From Diplolepis rosae (Eukaryota > Arthropoda > Insecta > Hymenoptera > Diplolepididae): a DNA stretch of 64,000 nucleotides. Under the pieces are notes generated by a model. It made no database searches. It was not told the origin of the DNA and saw only the letters and a program-made list of their open reading frames with translations. Of this stretch, positions 46,861 to 57,937 are shown one piece after another; the first letter of the stretch is position 1, and each line of letters opens with the position of its first letter. The position numbers and the translations under genes are program-made. The stretch spans positions 1,240,001 through 1,304,000 of the forward strand of contig JAPYXD010000744.1 of assembly GCA_030998225.1 (NCBI GenBank), read 5' to 3'.

Positions 46861-47430
46861 TCAATGTAATTTTGATCCTCTGTTGATGCTTTTCTCCTGC
46901 AGATATTTCCGTTTCTGCACCTTGGAGGATCTTAAAGAGTAGCGACGAAGATTCTCCTTACCTCCTCTATGATACTCCATTTTTAAAAGTATATAATTCC
47001 TAATGACGTCAGGAATTAGCAACGGTTTATTATTATTTATATTTATCGTGTTGATTAAAAGAGAAACGAAAATATAGTAGCAGACTTTTGGAAAAAAATG
47101 AGGAATGTATCAAAGTATCAATGTCTGGTACATGTCGAATTTTGTTTTGAAAACATTAATTTTGAAAAATATTATTTTTCGAAATAAAAATCCAAATGGT
47201 ACCGGAGATTGATTTTTTGATGGATTCCTCATTGTTGCCTACAGTTTCATGATTATATTTACATTCCTGTCCTAATCAACCCGATGAATATAAATAATAT
47301 AAAATGGTTGGTCATTTGTGACGTCATTACGCATCACATACCCTCAAGTACCAGAATGAAAAGGGTTCAATAAGAGCGAGTCCTCGATTTTTCGAAAACT
47401 ATTAGAGATTTTAAAACGTTTTTTTAAAAA

Positions 47431-47569
47431 TAAAAGTACTCTCGAAGGACTACGCCGCTACTATCTAATAGATAGTCCAGTTCCCATCGTTGTTCAGAAT
47501 GGCCTGGCACCTTTTCGGCATGCTTTCCACTAATTTTTCAGCGTAGTCCGTTGGTAATTCTTGCCATTA
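47431..47569 (-). pseudogene. Duplicate end of the Tc1-type relic
   Basis: Near copy of 48257-48393 (element end and the last residues of the transposase frame, 'aacgatgggaactggactat' on the - strand). It diverges at 'ttgccatt'. Confidence 0.75.
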
Positions 47570-47819
47570 CAGGTTTATTATACTTGAAAAAACGTTGAAA
47601 AAAATATTTTTCTTTTTAATGCCGGTTGACTTCCGGCGGAGATATGGTTGATTCAAAATGACATTGCAAAATCTGGGCGCCACGATTTCTCCAGTTGGCA
47701 TTGTCTGAAACACACAAACCAAATTTTTTATTAAAGTACTCATGAATGTCTATCGCCCCTATCACCATCATAAAAAAATATTAATTTTGCTTGTACTCTC
47801 ATATTGGTAATTTTATGTT

Positions 47820-48065
47820 TTTGGGGTTGCTGATTACGAATCTGCCATAATATTAGCAAAATTAATTTGTTTAAATAAATTTTTCATATAAAATACAAAA
47901 TTTGCGAGTGGCATATGTTTTCCATGGGTTTCGAGGTCGCTGATTACGAATCTGCCATAATATTAGCAAAATTAATTTGTTTAAACATATTGTTTAAATA
48001 AATTTTTCATATAAAATACAAAATTTGCGAGTGGCATATGTTTTCCATGGGTTTCGAGGTCACTG
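47820..48065. repeat. Tandem ~118-bp duplication
   Basis: 'gctgattacgaatctgccat' through 'ccatgggtttcgaggtc' occurs twice, the second with an extra 'tgtttaaacatattg' segment. A third partial start is at 48061. A (TA)n run follows at 48098-48115. Confidence 0.8.
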
Positions 48066-48256
48066 ATAACGAATCTGAAAGTTTTTTTGCAATTGCTATA
48101 TATATATATATATATGTATGTTTCATTTTTCGACAACTTCCGAAACCATCTGCGGTAAAAGAAGGTTTCTACATTATTTCTAAGGGTATAAAGTGTCCGA
48201 AAATGCAAAAAAAAAAAATCGAAAAAAAAAATAAAATTACCTGACTACCCCCTTAA

Positions 48257-48894
48257 AATAAAAGTACTCTCGAAGGACTACGCCGCTACTATCTAATAGA
48301 TAGTCCAGTTCCCATCGTTGTCCAGAATGGCCTGGCACTTTTTCGGCATGCTTTCCACTAATTTTTCAGCGTAGTCCGTTGGTAATTCTTGCCATATCTT
48401 CCTGATTTTTTGCGAGAGCTGTTTCAGGGTGAAGACACATTTTCCCGTAAGCTTCCTCTTTAAAACACTCCAGACATTTTCGATTGGATTCGCATTGAGG
48501 GACTGTGATGGCCAGTCCAAAGTTGTGATGCCATTTTCTGTTTTCCAGGCGGTGCAGAGGCGGCTTCGATGTTTCGGGTCGTTAGTTTCTTGTAAGATCC
48601 AATCGGCCGTATCGGCTCCAAACATCTTTATAGCAGACCTTAGAAGACCACGTTCATATATTTGGAGCATTTTCTGAGCATTCAAGTTCTCGGTGAAGAG
48701 CTCTAAACACCCAAAACCGCGCTGTATTTAGCAGCGGCTGTATAGGACATAAGTGGTCCCTTTGGATGGGTACACAAGAAGACCGCTTCAAAACGTTTCG
48801 CGTACTCAGAACTCATTATGACTCACGTCTACTCTCTCAGACGATTCGAGCGCTACTGAATCGACTTGGTAATTCCGCCGTAGTCCTTTAAATG
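48257..48894 (-). mobile_element. Internally deleted Tc1-type transposon
   Basis: Inverted ends 'gaaggactacgccgctac' (left) and 'ccgccgtagtccttta' (right). Encodes only the first ~37 and last ~125 residues of a Tc1-type transposase; see the pseudogene entry. It sits inside the 4.6-kb element. Confidence 0.78.
48293..48816 (-). pseudogene. Tc1-type transposase, N- and C-terminal pieces
   Basis: N-terminal piece 48703-48816: starts MSSEYAKRFEAVFLCTHPKG and continues into an SYTAAAKYS helix-turn-helix-like start, then a TAG. C-terminal piece 48293-48685: NDPKH, DWPSQS and NPIENVWSVLKRKL are Tc1-family hallmarks, and the last Asp/Glu (in IENVW) is kept. The usual second catalytic Asp of the DD34E triad is Thr here (QETND where the family has QQDND): spacing Thr-34-Glu fits. 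About 200 residues, including the first catalytic Asp, are missing between the pieces. Not functional. Confidence 0.85.
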
Positions 48895-48999
48895 TACATT
48901 CATTAAAAAAAAAAAAGTTCAAAAATCTAATAGTTTTCGAAAAACCGAGAACTCGCTCTTGTTGAACAGACTGTATATGACAGAAAGAGCAGAGCAAGA

Positions 49000-49145
49000 A
49001 ACAAAAGAGAATCCAGAAAGTATCAAGAGAAGCAAAAGAGAATCAAAAGAGTATCAAGAGAAGCAAAAGAGAATCAAGAGAGTATAAAGAGAAACAAAAG
49101 AGAATCAAAAGAGTATCAAGAGAAGCAAAAGAGAATCAATAGTTC
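49000..49145. repeat. Purine-rich tandem tract
   Basis: Repeats of 'gagaagcaaaagagaatcaa' and 'gagtatcaagagaagc', roughly 30-bp steps, ending 'caatagttcgattcggg', which is the complement of the 46680 unit start. It probably forms part of the long inverted arms of the enclosing element. Confidence 0.75.
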
Positions 49146-49639
49146 GATTCGGGTTACAACCTCTATTTTGTGCCAAGAAAATAAACTGCAGTCGGCTAAA
49201 AAGAAATTATCTAAACATTCCTTATATGGGTATGAAATCAAATTTTGTAAGAAAACGTGACGTGATGGAACATTTTGGCTGTTTTTCCTGGATTCAGCGC
49301 CCCAAAATCTATAGGAATCAGTTGCAAAACTGGAGGCAGTTTTTGATCGTTTATACCCGTGTTATAGGTATTTTCTACATTATTTACTATATTCTAAACT
49401 TTTTGTGCTACCATCAATAGTTTATTTGATAAAAGTTGAAAATATATAAAATGAGACTTTGAGAATCTGTAACTTAGTAAATATTCATGATACAAAAAAT
49501 GTATTCAAAACTTTTTTGTAGAGGGCTAAATATACTACAAAATTTCCACCTAAATTTTTGTCCTATCTTAAATAGTTTAGCTTAAAAATTCAAAAAACTC
49601 ATAATGTTTACTCATTTATTTGATGAAAATAGTATATTA

Positions 49640-50445
49640 TGTGCCTAGGCACATAATGAGGGTGATTGCGAGACGAGCGACAATGTTCGCAGGAGATCGA
49701 AGCCAAGGCGTATTCGAGGCGTAGGTGAGGCATAGTCGAGGCGTAGCCTAGACGTAGCTGAGACAAAGCCGAGACGAATCCGAGGCGCGATCAGTCCTGC
49801 GAGCATTGTCGCGAGTCTCGCAATGTCCCGAATTGTGTGCATTGGCACATATTCTATTTTATGTGACTGTGGTGCGAATACGAGTTTTTATGCGTACATT
49901 GGAATCTAATCTAGTACTTATTGTAGTTGTTTGCTGCGCTAGTTGTACGAAGCGGGCGCAAATTGGCGACTAGTCCCGGCCATTTTGATTTTATCGCTCT
50001 TGTGTAGTAGTCAGTGCTAACACTGTACGAAGAAAAAGTGAGAAGAATAAGAAATAGATTGCGTTCCGTTTTACGAAGAAGAAGGATAAGAAATAGATTG
50101 CGTTCCGCTGTAAGACTATAATGCGCATGCGCAGTTCAATTTCTACATTGTATTCCTCTGTAACGGAATATACAACATTGCTTTACTCTCAGCTGTAACG
50201 GAAAAACGAGTTTCCGCGGCTGAGGCACGTAATAGTAGATTGTGCAACTAGGGAAAAAAAAATTTATTTTGCGAGTGTGAAGTTTGATGCCCGAGCAAAG
50301 CGAGGGTAACAACCACACGAGTAAAATAAATGTTTTTCCCGTGTTGCACACGATTTTTTTTCTACTAGCGGGTCAGAAAGTGGATTTGTTTGCCCCGAAC
50401 GGGGCAATAAAGTCCACTTTATGGCCCGCTAGTAGAAAAAATAAT
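49640..50445 (-). repeat. CpG-rich family, copy 3
   Basis: Inverted match to 34095-34560 ('cgcgagtctcgcaatgtccc', 'cgtaaaactcgtattcgcac' type blocks) and 34805-34980 ('cgtgtgttgcacacg' region). Terminal hairpin 50371-50442: 'ctactagcgggtcagaaagt' against 'actttatggcccgctagtag' around 'gccccgaacggggc'. It splits the right arm of the 4.6-kb element. Frames here are artefacts. Confidence 0.72.
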
Positions 50446-50639
50446 TTTATCATAACTTGCGGAAGGAAATAATGTAGAAAATTTAAATGGAAAAACTTTA
50501 GGTACGATGAGAAACCTCTTAAAATTGAAATTACGAGCTGTACTTTGGACAGAATTTATGTTTTAACATGTTCTACGATATTTTTCAAGTTTTCGTGAAA
50601 AAAAAAATTATCGCGTTTTTTTGGCTCACCCTATTAAAC

Positions 50640-51603
50640 ATATAGCCTCCTACTACCAAAATTCCGAAAGTTTTTTTAAAATTCTAACTTCCTCTCAAAT
50701 AGTTTAAGAATTCTTAGAGTTAGAATAAAAAGACCTAAAAAAAATGTCGAAATCTTGTAGGTGGATGTTTAGGTTGACAGGTGTCATGAAGACTTATGCT
50801 TCATAAGAAATACTTTAGCTTATACAGAAATTGGAAAGAATTTAAAAGTTGTCGTGTAAAATCGGAATTGTGCTTACGGTCGATAAAAACTTAAACCGTA
50901 AACGAGTTTGTCTCGCGGACGTAAAGAAATGTTGACAGCTTCTGGTCGCAATTCCATGGACCTCCCGCAGTTTGAGTCACCAACGTCTACATCCGAAAAC
51001 TCCTGAGAATTTCAAGATACACTCAATTTGCGTGTCACCCTCAATTTTCACGGTTAAGAAGTTAAACACGATTCTTTGCCGTGTAGGAATATTTTTCTTT
51101 ACGCTACGAACCAGCATAATGATTTCGCCATACCCAATCTGTTATATCTCAAAAAGCCCAAAAAAAATGGACGCATGTAAATGAAAGCAAATAAATGAAA
51201 CGTTTTAATTTCATCTTCATTTAAATTCAACTTGCGGATTATATAATCAATTTGTATGATTGAAATCATTTAAATTGAGTTCTATTTTCCATTATAGTTC
51301 ATTTTCAATAAATAAATTACTAACAATCTTTGAAAAATATTAAACTTTTAAAATTAGTAGAAAAATGCAAATTTGTATTGAAGTAGCATGAAATCGTTTA
51401 CCAATTTCTTTAATTTTCTGCCAGTTCATAGTTAAATTCTACGGATTCAAATAATAATAATTAAATTTCTATTATTGAATTTGATTACTTATTTCTTACC
51501 AAATAAATTAGTGAAAATTAAAGTTCTACTAATTAAACAGTATAACTTACTATGATTTTATAAGGCACTAAAGCGATTGGTAAACGATATATTACTGTTC
51601 CAA
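50640..51603. other. Unassigned DNA
   Basis: No gene supported; the 70-residue frame at 50972-51184 has no recognised domain. Confidence 0.35.
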
Positions 51604-51607
51604 TTAA

Positions 51608-51977
51608 GGGCATGTGATACTTAAAAAAAAAATAGGAAGTTCATGTGAACAATTTGGTCCAGTTTCTAAATACATATTTGTGTCAAAAATACATAACATT
51701 TTTTTTCAAAATTGGAGAAATGGTAGAGAAGATGAAAACGGACGTAGATAGACTACTTTTGGTTTCAATAATGAAAAAAAAATTTCCAAAATATTTTGCG
51801 AAATTACACTTTTTTTCATTTTCGAAACCAAATGTAGTCTATCTACGTCCGTTTTTAACTTTTCTATTACAATACAATTTCCTAAATTTTAAAAACAAAA
51901 TTTGATGTACTTTGGACATAAACATGTAGAAACCTAAAATCAATAAAATTTGCTAATTTTGGAAATATCACATGCCC
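51608..51977. mobile_element. TTAA-type MITE, copy C (intact)
   Basis: GGGCATGTGATACTT...AAATATCACATGCCC between perfect TTAA copies (51604-51607, 51978-51981). 370 bp. Internal arms 'acggacgtagatagactac' and 'gtagtctatctacgtccgt' form a second hairpin. TTAA duplication suggests piggyBac-type mobilisation. Confidence 0.9.
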
Positions 51978-51981
51978 TTAA

Positions 51982-52938
51982 TAGTTGTTTTTCTTCTTTA
52001 GATTTGATGGATAGAATGAAAATAAGTCTTGAATTTTCTTTTAATCATCATAAAAGAAGTAATATGGAATAAAAATAATTAAGATCGTTCTGAAAAAAAT
52101 AAATAGAATAATTTATGAGAAGTAGCATCTTTGCAATGCACGATTGGAGGCGGTTGTATTTACAAGTTTGCGACGGAAGAAAATTTGAAAATATCGTGAC
52201 TGGAACGTAAGAAAGTAAATCGAGGGTGAAAGATCGAAGAACGATTCATTCCCAGTTGAATTTTGGGTGCCATGACGAAACGGCAAGAGGCACAATATTT
52301 GGATGAAGGCGAACCTGTGGCTAATTGAAAAGTCAAAACTCCAAAAGAAGGGGCTGCTAAGCAAAGTTGTACGTGAAAGCGTGGAAGCTCTTTGTCCTGA
52401 GTAACTACTCCCCGTGGTTTTCTCTTTAAAAGAAGCCCCCCTACAATCTGGAAGTAACGAGATATATATTTTCTATTTCTTATATGTCTCTGATGTTGAG
52501 ACAAAATTAATATCACTACTTGTAATTATTGAAATGGTTCACAAGAAACTTTTCAGGAACAGGTCAGATTAGCAAAAGTAATTGCTTCTAAAATAAAAAT
52601 ATCACAAAATTACATATCACACGTACACTGATAGAAATGGTTCGGGAGTTTTAGCCATTCGATTGTAGGTTGGGAATTTATAATTGTATTTATAATATAA
52701 TATGTCTCTCTGAACCATGCAACATATTGAAGACAGCAATCGAGATATTATAAGTGGAACTGGTCAAATCAGAAATATAATATGCATGGGAAGGCGAACG
52801 ATAAATATTGCTATAGCAGCCAATAATATGGTTGATTCTCTCATATATTTATTCAGTTATAATCGGATCGTCAAAATACACATCCCATATTGCTGTATCT
52901 ATGCCAGCAATAAATCAAGGTTAAATTAATCATAAATA
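51982..52938. other. Unassigned DNA, less AT-rich at 52120-52440
   Basis: Two overlapping frames on the - strand (52113-52364, 52160-52516) lack a known domain. The moderate GC content and lack of repeat matches make this a candidate unique segment. Confidence 0.35.
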
Positions 52939-53178
52939 CACTGAAAGAAATGCTTGGGATTTATCAGCCATATGAATATAGCTGATTGTTTTTAATTAAT
53001 TCAACAAAATATATTTGACAGTTGATCAAAAATATTGCTGCAATAGTAATTCATATGTTTGGAATACACATACAGGCTGAACTAATACAAGCAAACCTTG
53101 GTTTTCGGTAAATCTCCAATATAATATAGGTCAAGGAACCACAATTATGTCTGTATCGTCGAATTTTTTTTTTCAGTG
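52939..53178. mobile_element. 240-bp CACTGA-ended MITE, copy 2 (inverted)
   Basis: CACTGAAAGAAATGCTTGGG...TTTTTTTTTTCAGTG flanked by TA (52937-52938, 53179-53180). Reverse complement of 5452-5691 with about three differences. Confidence 0.9.
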
Positions 53179-53338
53179 TATAGTTGTAACGGACATTCCT
53201 TTCTATCAGTGTAGAAAAATTGAATATAAAATTTCATAATTTTTATTGATTTCTTTTTATTCAAAACTTGAATTACAAACTATGAGATAAGTTTTGAGCT
53301 TTTTGATTTTGATTACTTTCATTATTTTGTGCATTTCA

Positions 53339-53434
53339 ATCTTTACAGAAATTTGAATTAATCTTTAAATTTATGCATTATTTCCTATATTTTAATCCTT
53401 ACAGAGATTTCAAATTAATCTTTTAATTATGGCA
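53339..53434. repeat. Two tandem ~40-bp units before the hammerhead motif
   Basis: 'aatctttacagaaatttgaa' and 'aatccttacagagatttcaa' head two similar units ending 'taatctttaaattatg' and 'taatcttttaattatgg', about 55 bp apart. Short tail duplications next to terminal repeats occur in Penelope-like elements. Confidence 0.55.
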
Positions 53435-53471
53435 CTGAAGAGGGCCCCCATATGTGGCCGAAACGTTTGCC
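53431..53471 (+). ncRNA. Hammerhead ribozyme motif, second family
   Basis: Stem I GGCA (53431-53434) with TGCC (53468-53471); core CTGAAGA (position 7 is free in the consensus); stem II GG/CC and CC/GG with one bulged G; GAAAC (53460-53464); triplet GTT. Stem I and II differ in sequence from the 33022 motif but keep pairing. Confidence 0.72.
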
Positions 53472-53624
53472 TTTCATTTTTACGTCCTTTTTACGTTTTT
53501 TTTTATAACTATTGCTAATTTTAAATAAAGAAAATAAGAAGAAACTGACCCAATGCCAAAACAAAAAAAAATCAATAAAAATTATGTAATTTTGGGTCAA
53601 TACAATAGCAGACATGTTTCCAAA

Positions 53625-53666
53625 CATGTCAGGTTTCGACTCTGTTCGAAGTTCTCATCAGTGATC
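53625..53666 (-). ncRNA. Decayed hammerhead motif
   Basis: On the - strand: GATCA then CTGATGA, stem II GA-(A)-CT/AGTC with the same bulge position, GAAAC, but the cleavage triplet is changed (CTG). Inverted relative to 53431-53471, so the pair forms a fold-back as at 32713-33172. Confidence 0.55.
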
Positions 53667-53774
53667 TTTATTTCTAAAATATCAAAACAATAAATAAAAT
53701 ATTGCACATATATAGTATAAAATTACAAAGGATTATTTGTGCAAAATAGCAAAGAATTGCTAATAAAAGTTTTA

Positions 53775-53900
53775 CACTGTTAGAAATTACTACCGTAATT
53801 TCCCGAAACATGTGACTGGATGAGTTTTATTCAGTTACAGTTTCGTGAAAAAGAGACAGAACAGTTACAAAGTGTTGAATATTCTATATATGTTGACATT
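53775..53900. mobile_element. End of a CACTGTTAGAAAT element
   Basis: CACTGTTAGAAATTACTACC and 'gagttttattcagttacag' match an end of 63229-63690. The partner end was not found. Confidence 0.55.
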
Positions 53901-53979
53901 ATAATTTCATTATAAAAATTATTTTAATTTATTTTAAAATATATTAAGGTAAATCTAAAGATTTATAAAATCTTTTTAA

Positions 53980-54051
53980 CCCTTTGCGGTCGTATTAATT
54001 TTATACATAACATGTTTTGGTGGCTGAGAGTAGACAAACGACCGCAAAGGG
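53980..54051. mobile_element. 72-bp TTAA-flanked MITE
   Basis: CCCTTTGCGGTCGT...CGACCGCAAAGGG between TTAA copies (53976-53979, 54052-54055). Ends CCC/GGG with TTAA fit piggyBac-type elements. A single similar end is at about 62193-62210 ('ttaaccctttgacgacggg'). Confidence 0.85.
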
Positions 54052-54119
54052 TTAATATCTTTAGTATTATGCTTCAATATTAAACTATTTAAATTAGCAA
54101 TAAAAATGAAGGAGAGCCA

Positions 54120-54245
54120 TTTAAATTATAAAAAGTATAATCTGGATTATACTTCTGATAATCTAGATTATACTGTTTATAATAAAAATGTCTATCTCAT
54201 AGTAACTGGATCTAGATATTATATACATCTTGAGAAACTGAATTT
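54120..54245. repeat. ATAATCTAGATTAT-word array fragment
   Basis: 'agtataatctggattatact' followed by 'gataatctagattatactg' and 'ggatctagatattatatac'. Same word family as 41362-42483; no clean ends. Confidence 0.55.
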
Positions 54246-56586
54246 TACGTAGATCGAATAATTTTTTAATTCGAATTCATCATCCGTTGCGAAAGGGTTT
54301 AAAGACCATATTATCAAAAATTGAAAATTAAAGATATTGAGCTGCATATTTTACATTTTTTCAAAACTTTTCTTCACATATTTTATTTTTGATTTCGCAT
54401 TTTGATTGAAATGCGCCATTACCCGCGGTTCCTCGATAATAAGTCCCCAAGAAGAAAATCCAATGTTAGCAGAACATTATGGCCAAAAGCCTACGTCATA
54501 AACGTCATAAACATCAGTAAACAGAAAGCGTAGCTTTTAAATACAAAGCCGAGCTGAGGGTCCAAGTTTTACAAGGGCTGCAGTTAATATTCACTTAAAG
54601 GAGTCAACCCCTTCTCGTGCCGACATTTTTTTCTAACCGACCTGGCATGTCTTAAAACCCTTTTTCTCCCTTGCTTTTATTGTTTCGGCACTCCTTGCAC
54701 CTTTTTTTGTACTCTTTTTTTACCCTTTTGGTCCAGGCCATCGCAATCTGACCCAGAAAAAAAAGATAAGTACCGCTTTAGGTCTTAAGTCGTCATATAA
54801 AAATTTGCTACACCCACCAATCGAAAGCTCCGGCCTAATGAAAGATAGCAATTCAACTTCTGGGTCTCTGGGTCCGACTGTCACGTACGATTCATTTTCC
54901 CTGTTTTTAAACAGTTTCTCTAGTAAATGTTATTGTAAAGGGTAATTAAGTATTCCCTCGGTTTTATTACTTTCTTTTGAAAGTAAGTTAGTCCGAAGGA
55001 CGTTGGACAGGATTTGACTCTTTTTTTTCTGAACAGATACTGGTCTGTAAAATTTCTAAACTCTCTTGGGTGTAAAATGCGGAAGCTAAATCGTAACTAT
55101 GAACAAAAATAATGTTAATGTTATGTAGAAATTAGAAAGTGTCCTTCAAAGTTTTTTCAATCTTTAATTTCCTTTGAATTGATAAATTGGCTTAAGGGGG
55201 ACCTCCACCATGTGACTCGGTTTTCGGGTAAAAATTCAAAATTTTTTTTCTACAGAATGGCATAAGATATCACAATGACTTTTTTTGCATGTTGTTCGTT
55301 TATTACTCAAGATAAAAAATATATTTACATGAAAAGTTCGAAAAAAATTGTTCACGGTATACTCGTCCTCGAACGTAACCTTGTCGAAAAGTTGGAGCCA
55401 AAATGTGACCATGATTTTAGCATCCCAGGACGAATGAAATGAAAAAGCGTAATAAAGTTTTAACCAGTAGCGTGATGGCTTTCGTTCGGGATATAAGTTT
55501 TCAAAAATTTTGAAATGAAGCGAAATGGCACCTATTTCTAAAAAAAAAAGAAATTTTGGCCTATTTTCGATAGTTCATTTAGTGATAAAAGTGCGAAAAA
55601 TGAAAATAAAATAAATCTAGCATCCTGAACGGAAGAGGCAAGTTCAATGAATATTCACTCTATAAATCAGCTTAATTCACCATATACTTTTCTTGTAATT
55701 GTGGTCAGTTTCGAAAAAAATAGTTTTGATAAAAACGTGTTTAAAATTAAAGTTTAAAGCCTAGTCATCTTTAAAACTTTGTGAGAAATATTCGTCCACT
55801 ATCAAATAATAAAAAACTAATTATTCAAGGAATTATTACTTCATTGGATATTCAAGTGACATTACGTCATTATTAACTAACTAAATAGAATCAGAATCGT
55901 CCCCCACTGATTCAAGGCGCATGCCTTGCTCTTCCCGTCTTTTAACCTTTGTTGCCAAATAATTAAATAGCATTGGAGAAAGTTCCAGAAAGGAATTCAA
56001 TTTGAGCTAATCAGTTAAAAACAATTCAAGACTTAAATTCGAATGAATACGAACCAAGTTTTCAATCCGCATAAATCCAAACTCGAGTTAATTCAACCTG
56101 AATTTTCAATTTGAATCAGTTGAAATATATCCTAGGTCGAAATAAATAGGATTGCAATTCCGCTTTATGTCAACTCGAAGTCGGATTGAAAGTTTGATTC
56201 GGATTAAAGTCTCGGATTGAAGTCTCGGATTGAATTGGATTAATTAATATTTATTTTCAACCGATTTTCATCGAATGAGATTCAAAATATTTTTCTGATT
56301 GGTTCGGGATGATTCGTAATGAATAGGATTCGCTTGGGTTCGACTCCAATCTGAAATATTTTTACTAGGGAAGATAACAATGTCCAGCTTTATCGAGGTA
56401 TTAAAATGAAAATGAACGAAAAAATGTTATTAAATCTTTTTTTTTTTTGCACGTAAATGGTATTCTACGTGCGATCAATAATTGTGCCATTACATTCCAA
56501 TCACATCATGATGTAATTAACGAGTAATGAGTCACACGAAGTATCAGAAACCGTGAAAAACCACATCAAAATTGTATTCAGGCAGT
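54246..56586. other. Unassigned DNA
   Basis: No gene supported. 56170-56240 has three loose 'ttgaagtctcgga' tandem words. The rest lacks clear repeats. Confidence 0.35.
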
Positions 56587-56587
56587 A

Positions 56588-57935
56588 GGGGAGAAGCGGC
56601 GAAATTGGCGCACCTAATAGAAAGTGCGAGTTTAAAAAGAAAGTATATGACTAAAAATTATGAAAAAATATTTATTTAATAGCTGGATATCTTTTCTATA
56701 CTTTTCAATGGATAAAGATTGCATTGAAAATTATTAAAGCAGGTTTTTATTCAGATTTCCGAAGGACTGCACCTGCGTCAATTTACCCGCCATGTCGGGT
56801 AAATTGACGCACTATTATTATAATCTTCTCTTGTCACGTATTAGTTATATTTTCATAGATTTAGAATTACATTTCAGTAGCAAAGGTTGATGAAAAGAGG
56901 TAGTTATAATTTGAAATTAAATTTGAGATAGTATATCAATATATGTGAAGTTTTTTATACCTTTATTCACATAAACCAGCCAAAGTTAAAATATATTTTA
57001 TATTTGTACAATAAAATACTGGCAATTGTGGATATTTAAGTGAATATTCAAATTGAAATCATTTTTATAGAGAATTATTTGAATTTGTAATCAGAAGTAT
57101 ATACAATTATTAACTTTAGAAGACTTATAAATAATAGAAACAATCAATCAAAAATACAAATTTTTTACTTACATTGCTTTCACATCTTAAAATCGAGAAA
57201 ACTTTCAAAACACTGTCAGACTGCAAATTAATTATTAAAAATCGCTTTTAAAATGCCTTAATACCTCAAACTTAAAAAAAAATTTAACCACTGATTGTTC
57301 AAATGAATATAACCTTACAAAGTCGTTACATCAGTTTTGCGAACCACATTACCTCCCATGTCACAAAAAATCTTAAGAAAAAGATTAGCAGAAAAGTCCA
57401 GCAACATTCAAATGTATATATCTATATATTAATAATTGTGTACTTACTATCTTCTTTATATTTTCAATCATAAACATCCGAGCACTTGACTTCAGTCACC
57501 GGTTTCCAGAAACACAACACGTGTGCCAACTTCGCCTCTGATTTGAATCTCGTATGCGCCAATTTTGCCGCAAGTGTATCGTTCATTATTTAAATACTTT
57601 TTACGTAAAATGCTTATTTTTTCATACAAATATTCTATCCTAATCGTAAGATTAAATATCAAAGATTATAAAATCGTTGCATTAATCTAATTCACCTTGA
57701 ATTACTATTATTTAACGATTTAACTCAATGGCTTCGAACATAACCATTATGCCAAAAAACGATTAATCGCAATAAAACTGTATTAAGCAATTAGATTTTT
57801 ATAATGTTTTCTATCAAATACATATCATACAAGAATGCACACGATAGAACTATTTTTATTTTTTGTTATGTTATCATTTTCTGAAAAATAGGCTGCGCCA
57901 ATTTAGACGACGCGCCAATTTCGCCGCTTCTCCCC
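56588..57935. mobile_element. 1348-bp TA-flanked DNA element
   Basis: GGGGAGAAGCGGCGAAATTG...CAATTTCGCCGCTTCTCCCC flanked by TA (56586-56587, 57936-57937). A second inner hairpin at 56768-56808 ('tgcgtcaatttacccg' against 'cgggtaaattgacgca') and 'cgtatgcgccaattttgcc' near the right repeat the same word. No open frame, so non-autonomous; Tc1/mariner-like by the TA flank only. Confidence 0.85.
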
Positions 57936-57937
57936 TA

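Larger units (their letters stand above)
46062..50631. mobile_element. 4.6-kb DNA element with long terminal inverted repeats
   Basis: GGGTGTGCCAAAAAAACGCG at the left and its complement ending CGCGTTTTTTTGGCTCACCC at the right, flanked by TA (46060-46061, 50632-50633). Arms pair over 46062-46215 with 50470-50631, and again over about 46217-46340 with 49240-49345 ('gcgctgaatccaaatc', 'ggattcagcgccccaaa'), the right arm being split by the CpG-rich insert at 49640-50445. Contains a Tc1-type relic and several duplications. A possible coding remnant is at 46491-46622. Confidence 0.72.
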
